This document shows, one piece after another, positions 55,169 to 63,767 of a DNA stretch of 64,000 bases. The stretch covers positions 1 through 64,000 of the forward strand of contig JBDSLR010000015.1 of assembly GCA_039916305.1 (NCBI GenBank), read 5' to 3'. A model generated the notes under the pieces. The model ran no database searches, had not been told where the DNA came from, and saw nothing but the letters and a program-made list of their open reading frames with translations. The DNA comes from JACMLD01 sp039916305. GTDB lineage: Bacteria > Bacteroidota > Bacteroidia > Chitinophagales > Chitinophagaceae. The number at the start of each line of letters is the position of its first letter. The first letter of the stretch is position 1. The translations under genes were made by a program, and so were the position numbers.

Positions 55169-55993
55169 ATGGAAAAATTCTTACAGGACCTGTTTGCGGG
55201 TCAGCAATATGATGAAAATAATTTCTTTTTAATAGCAGGCCCTTGCGTGGTAGAAAGTGAAGAGCTGGTGATGGAAATAGCCGATAAAGTATCGGGCATC
55301 TGTAAAAACCTGGGCATTCCCTATATTTTTAAAGCATCTTACCGCAAGGCCAACCGTACCAGTGCAGGTTCATTTACCGGCATTGGGGATGAGGCTGCAC
55401 TGGCCCTGGTTCAAAAAACAGGCGCCGCATATAAACTGCCCACCACCTCAGATATACATGCGCACGAAGAAGCGGCCATTGCTGCTCAGTACATTGATGT
55501 ATTGCAGATACCTGCCTTTCTTTGCCGGCAAACAGATTTACTGCTGGCCGCAGCTGCAACCGGTAAAATAGTCAATGTAAAAAAAGGGCAATTTCTAAGC
55601 GGCCCGGCAATGAAATTTGCAGCCGATAAAATCCGCAAAGCGGGCAATGATAAAGTCATACTAACAGAAAGGGGCAATACATTTGGCTACCAGGACCTGG
55701 TAGTTGATTACCGCAATATACCCTGGATGCAGGCACACAATGCCCCGGTGGTAATGGATGTAACGCATGCTTTGCAGCAACCCAACCAAACCTCGGGTAT
55801 TACTGGCGGCAACCCACAGCTGATAGGCACCATTGCCAAAGCAGCCATCGCCACCGGCGCCAACGGATTGTTTATAGAAACACATCCCAATCCTGCCAAA
55901 GCATTAAGTGATGGCGCCAATATGCTGAAGCTGGATTTGTTGGAAGGCTTGTTACAGCAACTGGTAAAACTAAGGAAAGCGGTAAACTCCTGA
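55169..55993 (+). CDS. kdsA: 3-deoxy-8-phosphooctulonate synthase
   Basis: 274 residues, the normal length. It condenses phosphoenolpyruvate with arabinose 5-phosphate to make Kdo 8-phosphate for lipid A core synthesis. Family signatures are AGPCVVES near the N-terminus, FKASYRKANRTS, LTERGNTFGYQDLVVDYR and VVMDVTHALQQPNQTSG, and the C-terminal FIETHPNPAKALSDG. Its presence shows a Gram-negative envelope with Kdo. Confidence 0.97.
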   Translation: MEKFLQDLFAGQQYDENNFFLIAGPCVVESEELVMEIADKVSGICKNLGIPYIFKASYRKANRTSAGSFTGIGDEAALALVQKTGAAYKLPTTSDIHAHEEAAIAAQYIDVLQIPAFLCRQTDLLLAAAATGKIVNVKKGQFLSGPAMKFAADKIRKAGNDKVILTERGNTFGYQDLVVDYRNIPWMQAHNAPVVMDVTHALQQPNQTSGITGGNPQLIGTIAKAAIATGANGLFIETHPNPAKALSDGANMLKLDLLEGLLQQLVKLRKAVNS

Positions 55994-56110
55994 TTGCTGA
56001 ACCCTTGATCCAGTGGGTTATAAAGTTTATTTTTTATGTTCCCGCCGGTGCAGTCGTTAAAAAATTTTGATTTGACCTCAGTACAACCCCTCCAAAAGAG
56101 ATGCGGGAAA

Positions 56111-56174
56111 GCCTGAAGGGCTGATATTATTATAGCCAGCGATAATTTGGGTACAAAACCCCGAAGGGCTGGAC
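56111..56174. repeat. REP-like element (copy 2)
   Basis: Shares with 169-250 the order GCCTGAAGGGC, an AGCC word, a GGG word and AACCCCG-AGGG-TG-AC, in the same orientation. Lies in the 330-base non-coding interval after kdsA, where nothing else was seen apart from a weak AACCC/GGGTT hairpin with T-rich tail just after the kdsA stop. Confidence 0.55.
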
Positions 56175-56322
56175 ATTTAAAGAACCGTCATTTCCCTTTA
56201 AATTTATATCGTTCTGAAAAGAATAACATGTTTCCATATTGACCACATGCATAAGGGATAAATGTTGTATATTATTAATCACGAACTTTGGACTAAGTAA
56301 CCCTTCAGGAGCGACAGGTTAT

Positions 56323-57066
56323 ATGAATTACAACGAGAAAATTATCATTGATTTTGAACTGCATTCCGTAGAAGGCATACAGGAGTGTTTTGCAAACGGC
56401 GTAGATCCCAATGGGGTTGTAAAAGGGGAACCATTGATTGATCACATGGTAAATATGTATACCCGCAGCCCGCGCTTCAAAGAGTGTATTAGAGCTTTTA
56501 TAGCAGCAGGGCTGCAGATGGAAGACCTGGTATTGTTTTCGGTATTGACGGATGATGCGGTATTGCTGCAAGGTCAATTGGAAAAAGACCAGCAGGCAAT
56601 GTCAAAAAAATACACACTCAAATGTGCCTATACACCCTTGTATGAAGCCAGCCTGTTGCATATATGTGCAGAATACAACCATGTATCGTGCGCGGAAGTT
56701 TTATTGAAGCATGGGGCAAACATTAATGCAACAGCAGGGGTTGATGAATATGGTTTTGGCGGACAAACACCCCTTTTTCATACCGTTAACCAGAACGGCA
56801 ACCAGTCGGCAGACATGCTCCACTGGTTGCTGCAGCGCAAAGCAGCTGTTCTGACAACAGTGCGCGGTTTTATCTGGGGCAGGAGCTATGAATGGGAAAC
56901 GCTGATGCCAGCGGTTAACCCTGTCAGTTATGCCATGATGGGTTTGTTGCCACAGGTGCACCGCCATGAAGCCACCATTGCCCAAACGGTGTCTTTATTA
57001 ATGAAACATGCTTACGGTATTGAGTACCTGCCGGGGAATGTGCCTTGCGCTTATTTAAAGCATTAG
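56323..57066 (+). CDS. Ankyrin-repeat protein
   Basis: 247 residues from the ATG at 56323; the upstream in-frame start at 56239 would add 28 residues of unlikely sequence. No signal peptide or membrane segment. Ankyrin units are visible: ATPLYEASLLH-type LYEASLLHICAEYNHVSCAEVLLKHGANIN, followed by GQTPLFHTVNQNGNQSADML. Only two or three clear repeats. Likely a protein-binding cytoplasmic factor. Confidence 0.82.
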   Translation: MNYNEKIIIDFELHSVEGIQECFANGVDPNGVVKGEPLIDHMVNMYTRSPRFKECIRAFIAAGLQMEDLVLFSVLTDDAVLLQGQLEKDQQAMSKKYTLKCAYTPLYEASLLHICAEYNHVSCAEVLLKHGANINATAGVDEYGFGGQTPLFHTVNQNGNQSADMLHWLLQRKAAVLTTVRGFIWGRSYEWETLMPAVNPVSYAMMGLLPQVHRHEATIAQTVSLLMKHAYGIEYLPGNVPCAYLKH

Positions 57067-57117
57067 CCTGCCAGGAAGCTACCTGGGTAGTTAATTTCGC
57101 TCCTGCTTTATCCACAA

Positions 57118-57274
57118 GATGCTTCGTTCCTCAGCATGACAGGCTAGGTGAGTTGTCTCCTGAGTGATATTCCTGGTCTGTATGTTGAACGATGGCCAAT
57201 TGAATCATTCTCGCTAACAAAGGCGATTTATAACAGATATCTTTTTCGATTGTTATCCTGAGGAACGAAGGATC
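57118..57274. repeat. Inverted-repeat-bounded unit, copy 1
   Basis: Left motif GATGCTTCGTTCCTCAGC... (57118-57139) and right motif TTATCCTGAGGAACGAAG... (57253-57274) are inverted copies differing at three positions. The right flank (57239-57274, 36 bases) is identical to 57565-57600 in copy 2. Sequences like these are widespread in Chitinophagaceae intergenic DNA. Confidence 0.75.
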
Positions 57275-57365
57275 CCGGAGGGTTCGGATAATTGAAAGAC
57301 TGCTACTGATTTTTCATTGCAAGAATAAATACTGGTAGCAAATTGAGCTACTTCGATGTCCACGA

Positions 57366-57600
57366 GATGCTTCGTTCCTCAGCATGACAGGTTAGGTGAG
57401 TTGCCTCATGATTGATATTCCTGTTCCGCAATATTGAACCATACCTGATTGATTCAGCATGACAGGTGAGATGAGTTATCTCATGGACTGGTATTCCTGG
57501 TTTGCAATAGTAACTCCACCCAATTGGATCATTCTCGGCGAACAATGATCTTTTCATAACACCTATCTTTTTCGATTGTTATCCTGAGGAACGAAGGATC
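57366..57600. repeat. Inverted-repeat-bounded unit, copy 2
   Basis: Left motif (57366-57387) and right motif (57579-57600) match those of copy 1. It carries an internal extra stretch, including a third partial AGCATGACAGG word (about 57455-57466), so it is longer than copy 1. Confidence 0.75.
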
Positions 57601-57815
57601 TTGGAGGCTTGAAAGAAGCGAGCGACTGCTATTGAGTTTTCATTGCGAAAAGGAACTACTGGTAGCAAAACTGCACTGCGGCTAAACCCCACAAAAAAGC
57701 CCCACTTTCAGCAGGGCCACTCTTGCAGGTAGGAAATATTCTTGTGATTTCAGCGACGGATTGTTTCCAGGGTTGGAATCAGGATTCTAAAACGGGCATC
57801 CATCCATAGGTTTTC

Positions 57816-58493
57816 TCATGCTGACCGGCGGCTTGCTTCATTGCCTTTCTGGTTCTTCTGCATTTTTATATTGAGCCGGTCAAAAAAACGTTCTGTAATA
57901 ACAGCTATAATGTTTTGTGTAATGGATAAATAGAAGGCATTGTCTTCCGTATTCATCACCTTATCAACCATACTTCGGTAGGTATTGTCCATCGCATCCA
58001 GGAAAAGCCTTTCTTCACCCATGTCAAGGTAAGTGTTCAGCAGGCTTTCATTATAAGAAGCAATATTTTTGGCAAGCCATGTTTTGGGGATCATTATCTT
58101 AAGCCGGTTTACACAAGCACCTTTGCTGCCACTCAATAAAAAGTTATCATCGCCGGCCGTCAGGAAAATTGCGGTTACCACCTTATCATCATAAGAAACC
58201 GCTTTGTTGTTAATGCTCATCGAGAACTCGCTGCCAGCCTGTATCTGGTTAATGTGTAATGCCATATAACCTTCTTTGGGCAGCGACAACTCCAGTTCAA
58301 AATCTTCGTTCAGTATATAATTGGACACATATCCGTAAAAGCCATTCGGGAATTCCATTACTTTATAATCGCCCGTGGCAATCTTGTCTTTCAGCGTAAC
58401 CTTTTTACCGTATTGATGGCGGGACACCGACTGCACAAAAACGGGGAGCTGGGTTTCATCAAAATTTAGATGGTTTTTTTGTAAAATAAACAT
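57816..58493 (-). CDS. AraC-type sensor domain lacking the DNA-binding domain
   Basis: 225 residues. It resembles the N-terminal two thirds of the AraC-family protein at 59034: a beta N-terminal sensing part, then helices ending ITERFFDRLNIKM, comparable to LIERFFMRMAVKM of the regulator. The regulator continues into two helix-turn-helix units; this protein ends after 15 more residues (QKNQKGNEASRRSA). No HTH is found downstream in any minus-strand frame, because repeat DNA starts there. It may be a truncated regulator, a pseudogene-like remnant, or a stand-alone sensor that acts on the full-length paralogue. Confidence 0.7.
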   Translation of the reverse strand: MFILQKNHLNFDETQLPVFVQSVSRHQYGKKVTLKDKIATGDYKVMEFPNGFYGYVSNYILNEDFELELSLPKEGYMALHINQIQAGSEFSMSINNKAVSYDDKVVTAIFLTAGDDNFLLSGSKGACVNRLKIMIPKTWLAKNIASYNESLLNTYLDMGEERLFLDAMDNTYRSMVDKVMNTEDNAFYLSITQNIIAVITERFFDRLNIKMQKNQKGNEASRRSA

Positions 58494-58738
58494 ATTTCCT
58501 GAAAAGCTTAGGTGTAAATCTTTATATACGTATGCCGCTAATTGTAGGGCACTTGTATTAGACGTAAACTAAGTCCGGATGGTTCGCAGGAGGACATGAT
58601 TATTATGCCTGTAAACGGCAAATACTACCTGAAGAAGGTTTTTAAAGGGTGGCGATGTCTGATGCCCGCCCGGACGAACCGTTCGGACGGGTCTGATTTT
58701 TTGATGTCCGGAAGAATGTCTGATTTTTTGATGTCTGA

Positions 58739-58823
58739 TTTCTTTTGCCTGGCTTGCGACACAGGATACATGCGCAAGGTTGCTGCGTATTGAAGGACAT
58801 GTATATAAATGATTAGCGGACAC
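58739..58823. repeat. Duplicated intergenic segment, copy 1
   Basis: Shares TTTCTTTTGCC, CTGCGTATTGAAG and AGCGGACAC in the same order with 58901-58991. Divergence between the copies suggests an old duplication. Confidence 0.6.
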
Positions 58824-58900
58824 ATTCCGGCTGCTGGCGCGAGAATGATGCGCAGGTTTTGTGAATAGGCTTCTTGTTCCAGGTAGAGTTTTATCAGCAG

Positions 58901-58991
58901 TTTCTTTTGCCCGTATTACGGCACAAGCGGATGTTTGCGCGTGGTTACTGCGTATTGAAGAATCTGTTATTATATATGACTAAGCGGACAC
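58901..58991. repeat. Duplicated intergenic segment, copy 2
   Basis: Partner of 58739-58823, same orientation, 162 bases away (start to start). Confidence 0.6.
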
Positions 58992-59033
58992 TCGCCCATC
59001 ATCAGAAATCAAAAAATCAGAAATCAGATATTT

Positions 59034-60026
59034 TCAGACATTATTTAATTGGCTGGGCAGAATGCCAAATTCCTTGCGGAAAGCAGTGCTGAAATTGCTC
59101 AGGTTTACATAGCCCATTTCAAGGGCCACCTGTTTGATGGAGTATTTATTGGTTTCCAGTACGTCGCGGGCAGCCCGCATCCTGGCTTTTTGAAAATACT
59201 GGTAGATGGGCACCCCAAACACCGTCTTAAAATTATTTTTCAGCTTGGTCTCGCTGATATTGACCATCCTGGCCAGTTCGGGTATAAAAGGAGCGGGGTT
59301 AAACACATCGCGGGTAATCAATGATTCTACTTCCATTACCCGGCTGATGTCTTCGCGACTCAATTTGATATCCAGGTTGTCGGCTTCCATTTTTACGGCC
59401 ATCCGCATAAAAAAACGTTCTATCAGCAGCATGATCCGGTTTTGAATGGCGATATGTTTAAACTGGCCATTGCCGTTGATGAGGTCAATTACATCCTGCA
59501 GCAATTTTTTATAGTCGGTATCCAGCGGTTCCATAGTAATGCGCGAAGCTTTGAGCGAGAGGTATTTGTGCAGCAACCCGCTTTTTGAATCTACGCCGAG
59601 GTGATAGGCAAGCCATTGATTGTCGAGCAGGATGTTTACACCGCGCATGCGCGTACCGGCCGGCATTTCGTAATTGGCATCGAAGAGTGAACTGGTGAGC
59701 AGGGCAGTAGAAAAAGCGGATCGGTCTACCTGGAAGCGATCATTGTCAATTTCCACGTGTGCATTACCGTGGGGATCTATTTCTGTAAACCAGAGCGTAT
59801 AATATTCCTGGTTAATTTTTTTTCTTCTTAAACGGAAGCTGTCTGCAAAAGTATAGTCGAACGCCATCGCCTGCAAGCCACCCTGCATCTCGATGGTTTG
59901 TAAATAACCTTTGGCCACATGCGGTGGGTAAACAAGGCGGCCTTTTTCCATGGTAACGCCCAATGCGGCGGCCAGCGACTGTGCCAGGTCTTTATAATTA
60001 ACGTGATCGTATTCAAAAACGAACAT
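59034..60026 (-). CDS. AraC-family transcriptional regulator
   Basis: 330 residues from the ATG at 60026 (a TTG at 60050 would add eight). A beta-rich N-terminal sensor (about 1-140) is followed by helices (about 150-225) and a C-terminal AraC DNA-binding domain (about 235-330) with two helix-turn-helices: IPELARMVNISETKLKNNFK and ALEMGYVNLSNFSTAFRKEF. The ligand is unknown. It is the full-length paralogue of the HTH-less protein at 57816, which lies downstream on the same strand. Confidence 0.92.
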   Translation of the reverse strand: MFVFEYDHVNYKDLAQSLAAALGVTMEKGRLVYPPHVAKGYLQTIEMQGGLQAMAFDYTFADSFRLRRKKINQEYYTLWFTEIDPHGNAHVEIDNDRFQVDRSAFSTALLTSSLFDANYEMPAGTRMRGVNILLDNQWLAYHLGVDSKSGLLHKYLSLKASRITMEPLDTDYKKLLQDVIDLINGNGQFKHIAIQNRIMLLIERFFMRMAVKMEADNLDIKLSREDISRVMEVESLITRDVFNPAPFIPELARMVNISETKLKNNFKTVFGVPIYQYFQKARMRAARDVLETNKYSIKQVALEMGYVNLSNFSTAFRKEFGILPSQLNNV

Positions 60027-60106
60027 GCGGATAAGATTGAAGGTTAACAAAGATTAACCAGCGCCTTGAGAGCAGACAACAACAGCAATTTTTTTACATT
60101 CCATTC

Positions 60107-60328
60107 TTAACGGTACCGGAGCGGATTACGCCGTGCTGAGAGGATATAATTTTTAATATTCATCCAGAAAGCAATAAAGAGATATATAATTAAGGGAGAA
60201 CCCATGGTAAGAAACGAAATGTAAATAAAATATTTGCGTATGGTTGCTGAAGCAATGCCCATTTTGTCGCCAATATAGGAGCAAACACCAAAAACCTGCC
60301 ACTCTACAAATTGCTTGAACCGTTTCAT
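60107..60328 (-). CDS. PspC-domain membrane protein
   Basis: 73 residues. The N-terminal half has the PspC pattern VFGVCSYIGDKMGIASATIRKYFIY, in pieces VFGVCSYIGDKMG and a membrane helix (about 33-55, YISFLTMGSPLIIYLFIAFW) with a short basic tail. Small PspC proteins are linked to envelope stress and may regulate PspA-like systems. No PspA or PspB gene is nearby. Confidence 0.88.
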   Translation of the reverse strand: MKRFKQFVEWQVFGVCSYIGDKMGIASATIRKYFIYISFLTMGSPLIIYLFIAFWMNIKNYILSARRNPLRYR

Positions 60329-60821
60329 GTATGCTAATGTAGATAAAATTTACAACAGATCCTAAGGGAAGTCGTGAGTCGTCAGGCGTCAATCGTGAAT
60401 CGTGAGTAGTGAGTCGTGAGTCGTCAGTCGGCAGGCGTAAGTGGTTGCCGGGCGGCGAGGTCTTACAACAGCAGGTTGCTATATTTTATCACGCTGACAC
60501 CCGTATCGCCGTAAGCCGCCTCTTTTTATCAACCAATACCTATTTTTTAGGGGTGTTGATGAACCGGTTGGTTTTCGTCAGCTTTGTTCCACTGCTGATA
60601 CTTGCAATGGGCAAAATGCCTCCTGCCGCTGAATAATAGCCTCAAAGGAAAAATCAGCGTCGTCGTCGGAACGAAGCCTGCCGGCTTGAGGCGATCACTC
60701 AAAAGAATTTAATGACTATAAACTATGAACTATTTTTTGGTAAATTCGCATCACTTTTAAACGGTTATTATGCCTTCACCGGCCTGTAAAAACCGTTTGC
60801 TAACACCTAAAATACAATACC
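60329..60821. other. 490-base interval before aconitase with a degenerate short repeat
   Basis: Positions 60371-60440 are a degenerate array of GTCGTGAGTCGTCAG-like words (GTCGTGAGTCGT, AATCGTGAATCGTGAG, AGTCGTGAGTCGTCAG). The remainder has no gene; a 75-residue frame at 60409-60636 lacks any signature. The TAAATTCG stretch at 60741-60748 is a weak candidate for the aconitase promoter. Confidence 0.6.
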
Positions 60822-63089
60822 ATGGTATTCGATTTGGACATGATCAGAAAGCTGTACGCCAGTTTTGGTGGCCGTATCAGCGCCGCCCGTACAATTGTTG
60901 GCCGCCCGCTCACCCTAACAGAAAAAATATTATATGCCCACCTCTGGCAGGGAGACGCTACCGCAGCGCATGAAAGGGGTAAAAGCTATGTAGATTTTGC
61001 GCCAGACCGCGTGGCCATGCAGGATGCCACTGCGCAGATGGCCCTGCTGCAATTTATGCAGGCCGGCAGAAACAAAGTGGCCGTGCCCAGCACCGTGCAT
61101 TGTGATCACCTCATTGTAGCCAAAGACAATAGCAAAACAGACCTGGTGCGTGCCGTGCACGAAAGCAGTGAAGTATATGATTTCCTGGCCTCTGTATCCA
61201 ATAAATATGGCATTGGCTTCTGGAAACCCGGTGCCGGTATTATTCACCAGGTAGTGCTGGAAAACTATGCCTTCCCCGGTGGTATGATGATTGGAACCGA
61301 TTCTCACACCGTAAACGCCGGCGGACTGGGTATGATTGCCATTGGTGTTGGCGGTGCCGATGCCTGCGATGTAATGGCCGGCCTCCCCTGGGAACTGAAA
61401 TTTCCCAAACTGATTGGCATAAAGCTTACCGGTAAACTTAATGGCTGGACAGCCCCCAAAGACGTTATCTTAAAAGTAGCCGGTATACTCACCGTAAAAG
61501 GCGGTACCGGTGCCGTAGTAGAATATTTTGGCGAAGGCGCTACTTCTATGAGCTGTACTGGTAAAGGCACCATCTGTAATATGGGTGCCGAAATTGGTGC
61601 CACCACTTCTACATTTGGATACGACGACAGCATGAGCCGCTACCTCAAAGCCACTGGCCGCGAAGAAATAGCCACGTTGGCAGACGGCATCAAAGAACAT
61701 TTAACTGCCGATGCAGAAGTATACGCCAACCCGGCTGATTATTTTGACCAGGTAATTGAAATTAATTTGTCAGAACTGGAGCCGCACCTGAACGGTCCAT
61801 TTACGCCCGATTTGGCCACGCCCATTTCCAAAATGAAAGAAGCCGCTGCTGCCAATGGCTGGCCCACCAAAATTGAAGTGGGTTTAATTGGAAGTTGTAC
61901 CAACTCTTCTTATGAAGATATTGCCCGCTCCGTAAGCCTGGCGCAACAGGTAACGGACAAAGGCCTCACATTGAAATCTGCTTTTACCATCACCCCCGGC
62001 AGTGAGCTGGTAAGGTTTACCATTGAGCGCGATGGTTTCCTGGGTGTGTTTGATAAAATAGGCGCCACCGTATTTGCGAATGCCTGCGGCCCTTGTATTG
62101 GTATGTGGGACAGGGTAGGTGCCGAGAAAGCTGAGAAGAATACTATTGTGCATTCTTTTAACCGCAATTTTGCCAAGCGTGCCGATGGTAACCCCAACAC
62201 CTTTGCGTTTGTGGGCAGCCCGGAGCTGGTAACAGCGCTGGCCATTGCAGGTGATCTTTCTTTTAACCCCTTAACGGATACACTTATTAATGATAAAGGC
62301 GAACAGGTTAAGCTGGATGCGCCCACTGGTTACGAATTGCCGCCTAAAGGTTTTGCAGCAGATGATCCCGGTTTCCAGGCACCTGCATCAGATGGCAGTG
62401 GCGTACAGGTAAAAGTGGATCCCGCCAGCAAGCGTTTGCAATTGCTTGATCCGTTTACCGCATGGGAAGGCACTGATCTGAAAGGATTGAAGCTGCTCAT
62501 TAAAGCAAAAGGAAAATGTACCACGGATCATATTTCCATGGCAGGCCCCTGGTTAAAATTCCGCGGTCACCTGGATAATATCAGCAACAATATGCTGATA
62601 GGTGCGGTTAACTTTTACAATGAGCAAACAGATAAAGTAAAGAACCAGTTAACGGGTGAGTACGGTCCCGTACCATCTACCCAGCGTGCATACAAAGCCG
62701 CGGGCATTGGTACCATTGTAGTGGGCGATGAAAATTATGGCGAAGGCAGCAGCCGCGAGCATGCCGCCATGGAGCCACGCCACCTGGGTGTACGTGCCGT
62801 GCTGGTAAAATCTTTTGCCCGCATCCACGAAACCAATTTAAAGAAACAGGGCATGCTGGGACTTACATTTGCAGACAAGGCAGACTATGATAAGATCCAG
62901 GAAAACGATACCATTGATATTCTCGGCCTGCAGGAGTTTACCCCCGGCAAGGCATTGGCGTTGGTACTGCACCATATTGATGGCAGCTCAGACATTATCT
63001 CTGCCAACCATACGTATAATGAACAGCAGATAGAATGGTTTAAAGCCGGTGGTGCGCTGAATATCATCAGGAAGCAATTTGTAGCATAA
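60822..63089 (+). CDS. Aconitate hydratase (mitochondrial-type)
   Basis: 755 residues, the length of mitochondrial-type aconitases rather than of bacterial AcnA (about 890). It interconverts citrate and isocitrate in the TCA cycle. The [4Fe-4S] ligands are Cys359 (GSCTNSSYED), Cys422 and Cys425 (ACGPCIGMW). Other signatures are TDSHTVNAGGLGM and the C-terminal swivel domain with DENYGEGSSREHAAMEPR. An intrinsic terminator follows at 63113, so the gene is monocistronic. Confidence 0.96.
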   Translation: MVFDLDMIRKLYASFGGRISAARTIVGRPLTLTEKILYAHLWQGDATAAHERGKSYVDFAPDRVAMQDATAQMALLQFMQAGRNKVAVPSTVHCDHLIVAKDNSKTDLVRAVHESSEVYDFLASVSNKYGIGFWKPGAGIIHQVVLENYAFPGGMMIGTDSHTVNAGGLGMIAIGVGGADACDVMAGLPWELKFPKLIGIKLTGKLNGWTAPKDVILKVAGILTVKGGTGAVVEYFGEGATSMSCTGKGTICNMGAEIGATTSTFGYDDSMSRYLKATGREEIATLADGIKEHLTADAEVYANPADYFDQVIEINLSELEPHLNGPFTPDLATPISKMKEAAAANGWPTKIEVGLIGSCTNSSYEDIARSVSLAQQVTDKGLTLKSAFTITPGSELVRFTIERDGFLGVFDKIGATVFANACGPCIGMWDRVGAEKAEKNTIVHSFNRNFAKRADGNPNTFAFVGSPELVTALAIAGDLSFNPLTDTLINDKGEQVKLDAPTGYELPPKGFAADDPGFQAPASDGSGVQVKVDPASKRLQLLDPFTAWEGTDLKGLKLLIKAKGKCTTDHISMAGPWLKFRGHLDNISNNMLIGAVNFYNEQTDKVKNQLTGEYGPVPSTQRAYKAAGIGTIVVGDENYGEGSSREHAAMEPRHLGVRAVLVKSFARIHETNLKKQGMLGLTFADKADYDKIQENDTIDILGLQEFTPGKALALVLHHIDGSSDIISANHTYNEQQIEWFKAGGALNIIRKQFVA

Positions 63090-63112
63090 CACTAAATCAG
63101 TTTATATTTTGT

Positions 63113-63140
63113 AAGCCGTCTCAGCAGAGGCGGCTTTTTT
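63113..63140 (+). terminator. Intrinsic terminator after aconitase
   Basis: A 10-bp stem (AAGCCGTCTC pairing with GAGGCGGCTT, one G-T wobble), loop AGCA, then six T. It lies 24 bases after the stop codon. Confidence 0.92.
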
Positions 63141-63294
63141 ATGGCCTGGACGAAAATCGCTTTGGGCGGCTTCGTTGCGTCGCACTCTTGTGCGGTAGTC
63201 TTTTCATGGCGGCTTTGCGCCTGCCCGCACTTTTGTCCGCGGTTGTCGGTGTTTTCACCAGCAATCCGCGGATTTTTCGCCGTTGTTCCGCCGC

Positions 63295-63320
63295 CGTTGT
63301 TGGTGCTTTCACCAACAACG
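63295..63320. repeat. Perfect 11-bp hairpin (REP-like)
   Basis: CGTTGTTGGTG, loop CTTT, CACCAACAACG. A weaker version with the same GGTG-TTTT-CACC core lies at 63248-63260. The surrounding 270 bases (63141-63412) are low in coding signal; similar hairpins near a REP-associated transposase remnant suggest they belong to its repeat family. Confidence 0.55.
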
Positions 63321-63412
63321 CAAGTGTTTCCCCCAGTAACCCACGAGAAAGAAACCGTCTATTGCCGGTGAAATCAATACGGCCATCCCTGTACATTGGA
63401 ATAATTTAAATA

Positions 63413-63767
63413 ATGCAATTCACTCAATACCATCCACAATTCTTTACCGCCACAAATCTGCAATGGAAACACTTGCTGAAAGAAGACAAGTATAAAGATG
63501 TCACTATTAATAGTCTTCGCTTCCTGGTTAGCAGGAACAGGGTGAAAGTGTATTCCTTTGTAATCATGCCCAAATCATATCCATCTGATTTGGCAAATAT
63601 TAATGGGGCACGAACGGCCAGCTGTACAGCGTGATTTGCTCAAATTTACAAAACAGCAAATTCGATTTGATATGCAGGTAAATCATAGTAAATGGCTGAA
63701 AGAATTTGAAGTAAATGTAAAGGATCGAAAATATCAATGCTGGGAACGCAATCCATTGAGTGTTGAA
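63413..63767 (+). pseudogene. Frameshifted, truncated REP-associated Y1 transposase
   Basis: The first frame (63413-63634) starts MQFTQYHPQFFTATNLQWKH and continues SLRFLVSRNRVKVYSFVIMP, typical of Bacteroidota RAYT/IS200-like transposases. At 63572-63574 one extra base shifts the frame: in the +1 frame the HUH motif reads NHIHLIWQI (63573 on). That frame then gives RDLLKFTKQQIRFDMQ and VNVKDRKYQCWERNPLSVE. Homology ends near 63767, so the C-terminal third is missing. The gene is dead in this copy. Length expected for the family is about 180-190 residues. Confidence 0.88.

Larger units (their letters stand above)
57067..57815. other. 750-base repeat-rich non-coding interval
   Basis: Contains two imperfect tandem units (57118-57274 and 57366-57600), each bounded by an inverted 22-base motif. 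No gene or RNA recognised. Frames found here are short. Confidence 0.7.
58494..59033. other. 540-base repeat-rich interval between the two AraC-type genes
   Basis: Contains an 85-91-base duplicated segment (58739-58823 and 58901-58991), an 18-base direct repeat GTCTGATTTTTTGATGTC (58691-58708, 58718-58735), and its inverted relative (59001-59028). No gene recognised. The interval probably carries the promoter of the truncated regulator near 58494. Confidence 0.6.

Noticed and set aside
60409..60636. 75-residue plus-strand frame
   Set aside because: It starts in the degenerate repeat, has no signature, and shows no sign of a ribosome site or promoter.
63139..63409. Short frames on both strands, one with a repeated LLVKTPTTAD word on the minus strand
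   Set aside because: The repeated peptide word is a by-product of the GGTG/CACC hairpin repeats in the DNA, and the region overlaps a terminator.
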